5,602 nucleotides of DNA from an uncultured Enorma sp. Its GTDB lineage: Bacteria > Actinomycetota > Coriobacteriia > Coriobacteriales > Coriobacteriaceae. Under the pieces are notes generated by a model. The model had not been told where the DNA came from. It saw nothing but the letters and a program-made list of their open reading frames with translations, and searched no databases. Below, one piece after another: positions 5,365 through 5,602 of the stretch (positions are counted from its first letter, which is position 1; each line of letters begins with the position of its first letter). The stretch covers positions 1 to 5,602 of the forward strand of contig CAJLVH010000129.1 of the NCBI GenBank assembly GCA_905210055.1, written 5' to 3'. The translations under genes and the position numbers were made by a program.

Positions 5365-5602
5365 ATGAACGACCTCGAAGCTTTGAACCCGCTTTCGCCG
5401 AAGGGCGCCCTCGAGGCGCTGCTCTTGGTGTCGAGCGACCCGGTGAGCGCAAGCACGCTCGCTCAGGCGCTCGATATCACCCCGGGCGAGGCCGCGTCGC
5501 TTCTGGCCGAGCTCAAGGTCGAGTATGAGGAGGCAAACCGCGGCTTTCAGCTGCGCGAGGTGGCAGGCGGCTGGCGGCTCTTCCCCCCCCCCGCCTATCA
5601 CG
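5365..5602 (+). CDS. scpB: Segregation and condensation protein B (3' partial)
   Basis: The first 79 codons of scpB, cut off by the window edge. ScpB dimerises and binds the middle of ScpA within the SMC complex. The start is ATG 5365, preceded by the purine-rich GGGGAG (5356-5361). The visible part is the first winged-helix domain: GALEALLLVSSDPVSASTLA (14-33), then a helix with LLAELKVEYEEANRG and QLREVAGGWRLF, all standard ScpB features. Just after, a run of ten C (5583-5592) gives three Pro codons where ScpB proteins normally have a Thr-containing turn. This may be a base-calling error at a contig end. The frame stays open to the edge, and the identity is supported by position directly after scpA. 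Confidence 0.92.
   Translation, partial: MNDLEALNPLSPKGALEALLLVSSDPVSASTLAQALDITPGEAASLLAELKVEYEEANRGFQLREVAGGWRLFPPPAYH
5583..5592 (+). repeat. Ten-C homopolymer within scpB
   Basis: Ten consecutive C residues lie 10 bases from the window end, inside the conserved first domain of scpB. They keep the reading frame and encode Pro-Pro-Pro. This is the longest single-base run noticed in the window. Confidence 0.9.

Noticed and set aside
4469..5452. Long minus-strand reading frame (327 codons) opposite scpA
   Set aside because: scpA on the plus strand has clear family motifs throughout. The antisense frame is open because of GC-rich codon bias and resembles no family.

Overview
The window is a GC-rich, tightly packed, all-plus-strand bacterial chromosome segment. 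The gene content and style point to Actinomycetota, most probably class Coriobacteriia (Collinsella/Olsenella/Eggerthella-like). The signs are a sortase-anchored surface protein with an IPxTG signal and Cys/His-rich repeats, codons mostly ending in G or C, strong Shine-Dalgarno sites, and a site-2-protease gene directly before scpA-scpB. The genus is inference; no rRNA or marker match was run.

Layout. (1) 1-1162: the 3' part of a large cell-wall-anchored surface protein. The reading frame is open from the first bases, so the gene begins outside the window. It carries Cys-rich repeats, Ig-like modules, a charged helical stalk and an IPSTG sorting signal. (2) 1163-1367: a self-contained tRNA-Val(CAC) unit with a clear promoter, a gene-encoded CCA end and an intrinsic terminator. 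(3) 1445-5602: a probable five-gene operon made of a duplicated-ATPase ABC-F protein, a 98-residue membrane protein of unknown function that overlaps it by 14 bases, an M50 site-2-type membrane metalloprotease, scpA, and the first 79 codons of scpB, cut by the window edge.

How the genes fit together. ScpA (kleisin) and ScpB bind SMC to form the bacterial condensin that compacts and segregates chromosomes. The M50 protease is a frequent neighbour of scpAB in Gram-positive genomes, but its substrate is unknown. ABC-F proteins act on the ribosome rather than in transport. The tight junctions suggest co-expression of translation, membrane-proteolysis and chromosome-segregation genes rather than one dedicated pathway.

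I see no convincing new system, mobile element, CRISPR array or RNA gene beyond the tRNA. The most useful leads are the uncharacterised small membrane protein, the abrupt change in codon style at the surface protein's sorting signal, and a suspicious ten-C tract in scpB at the window edge.
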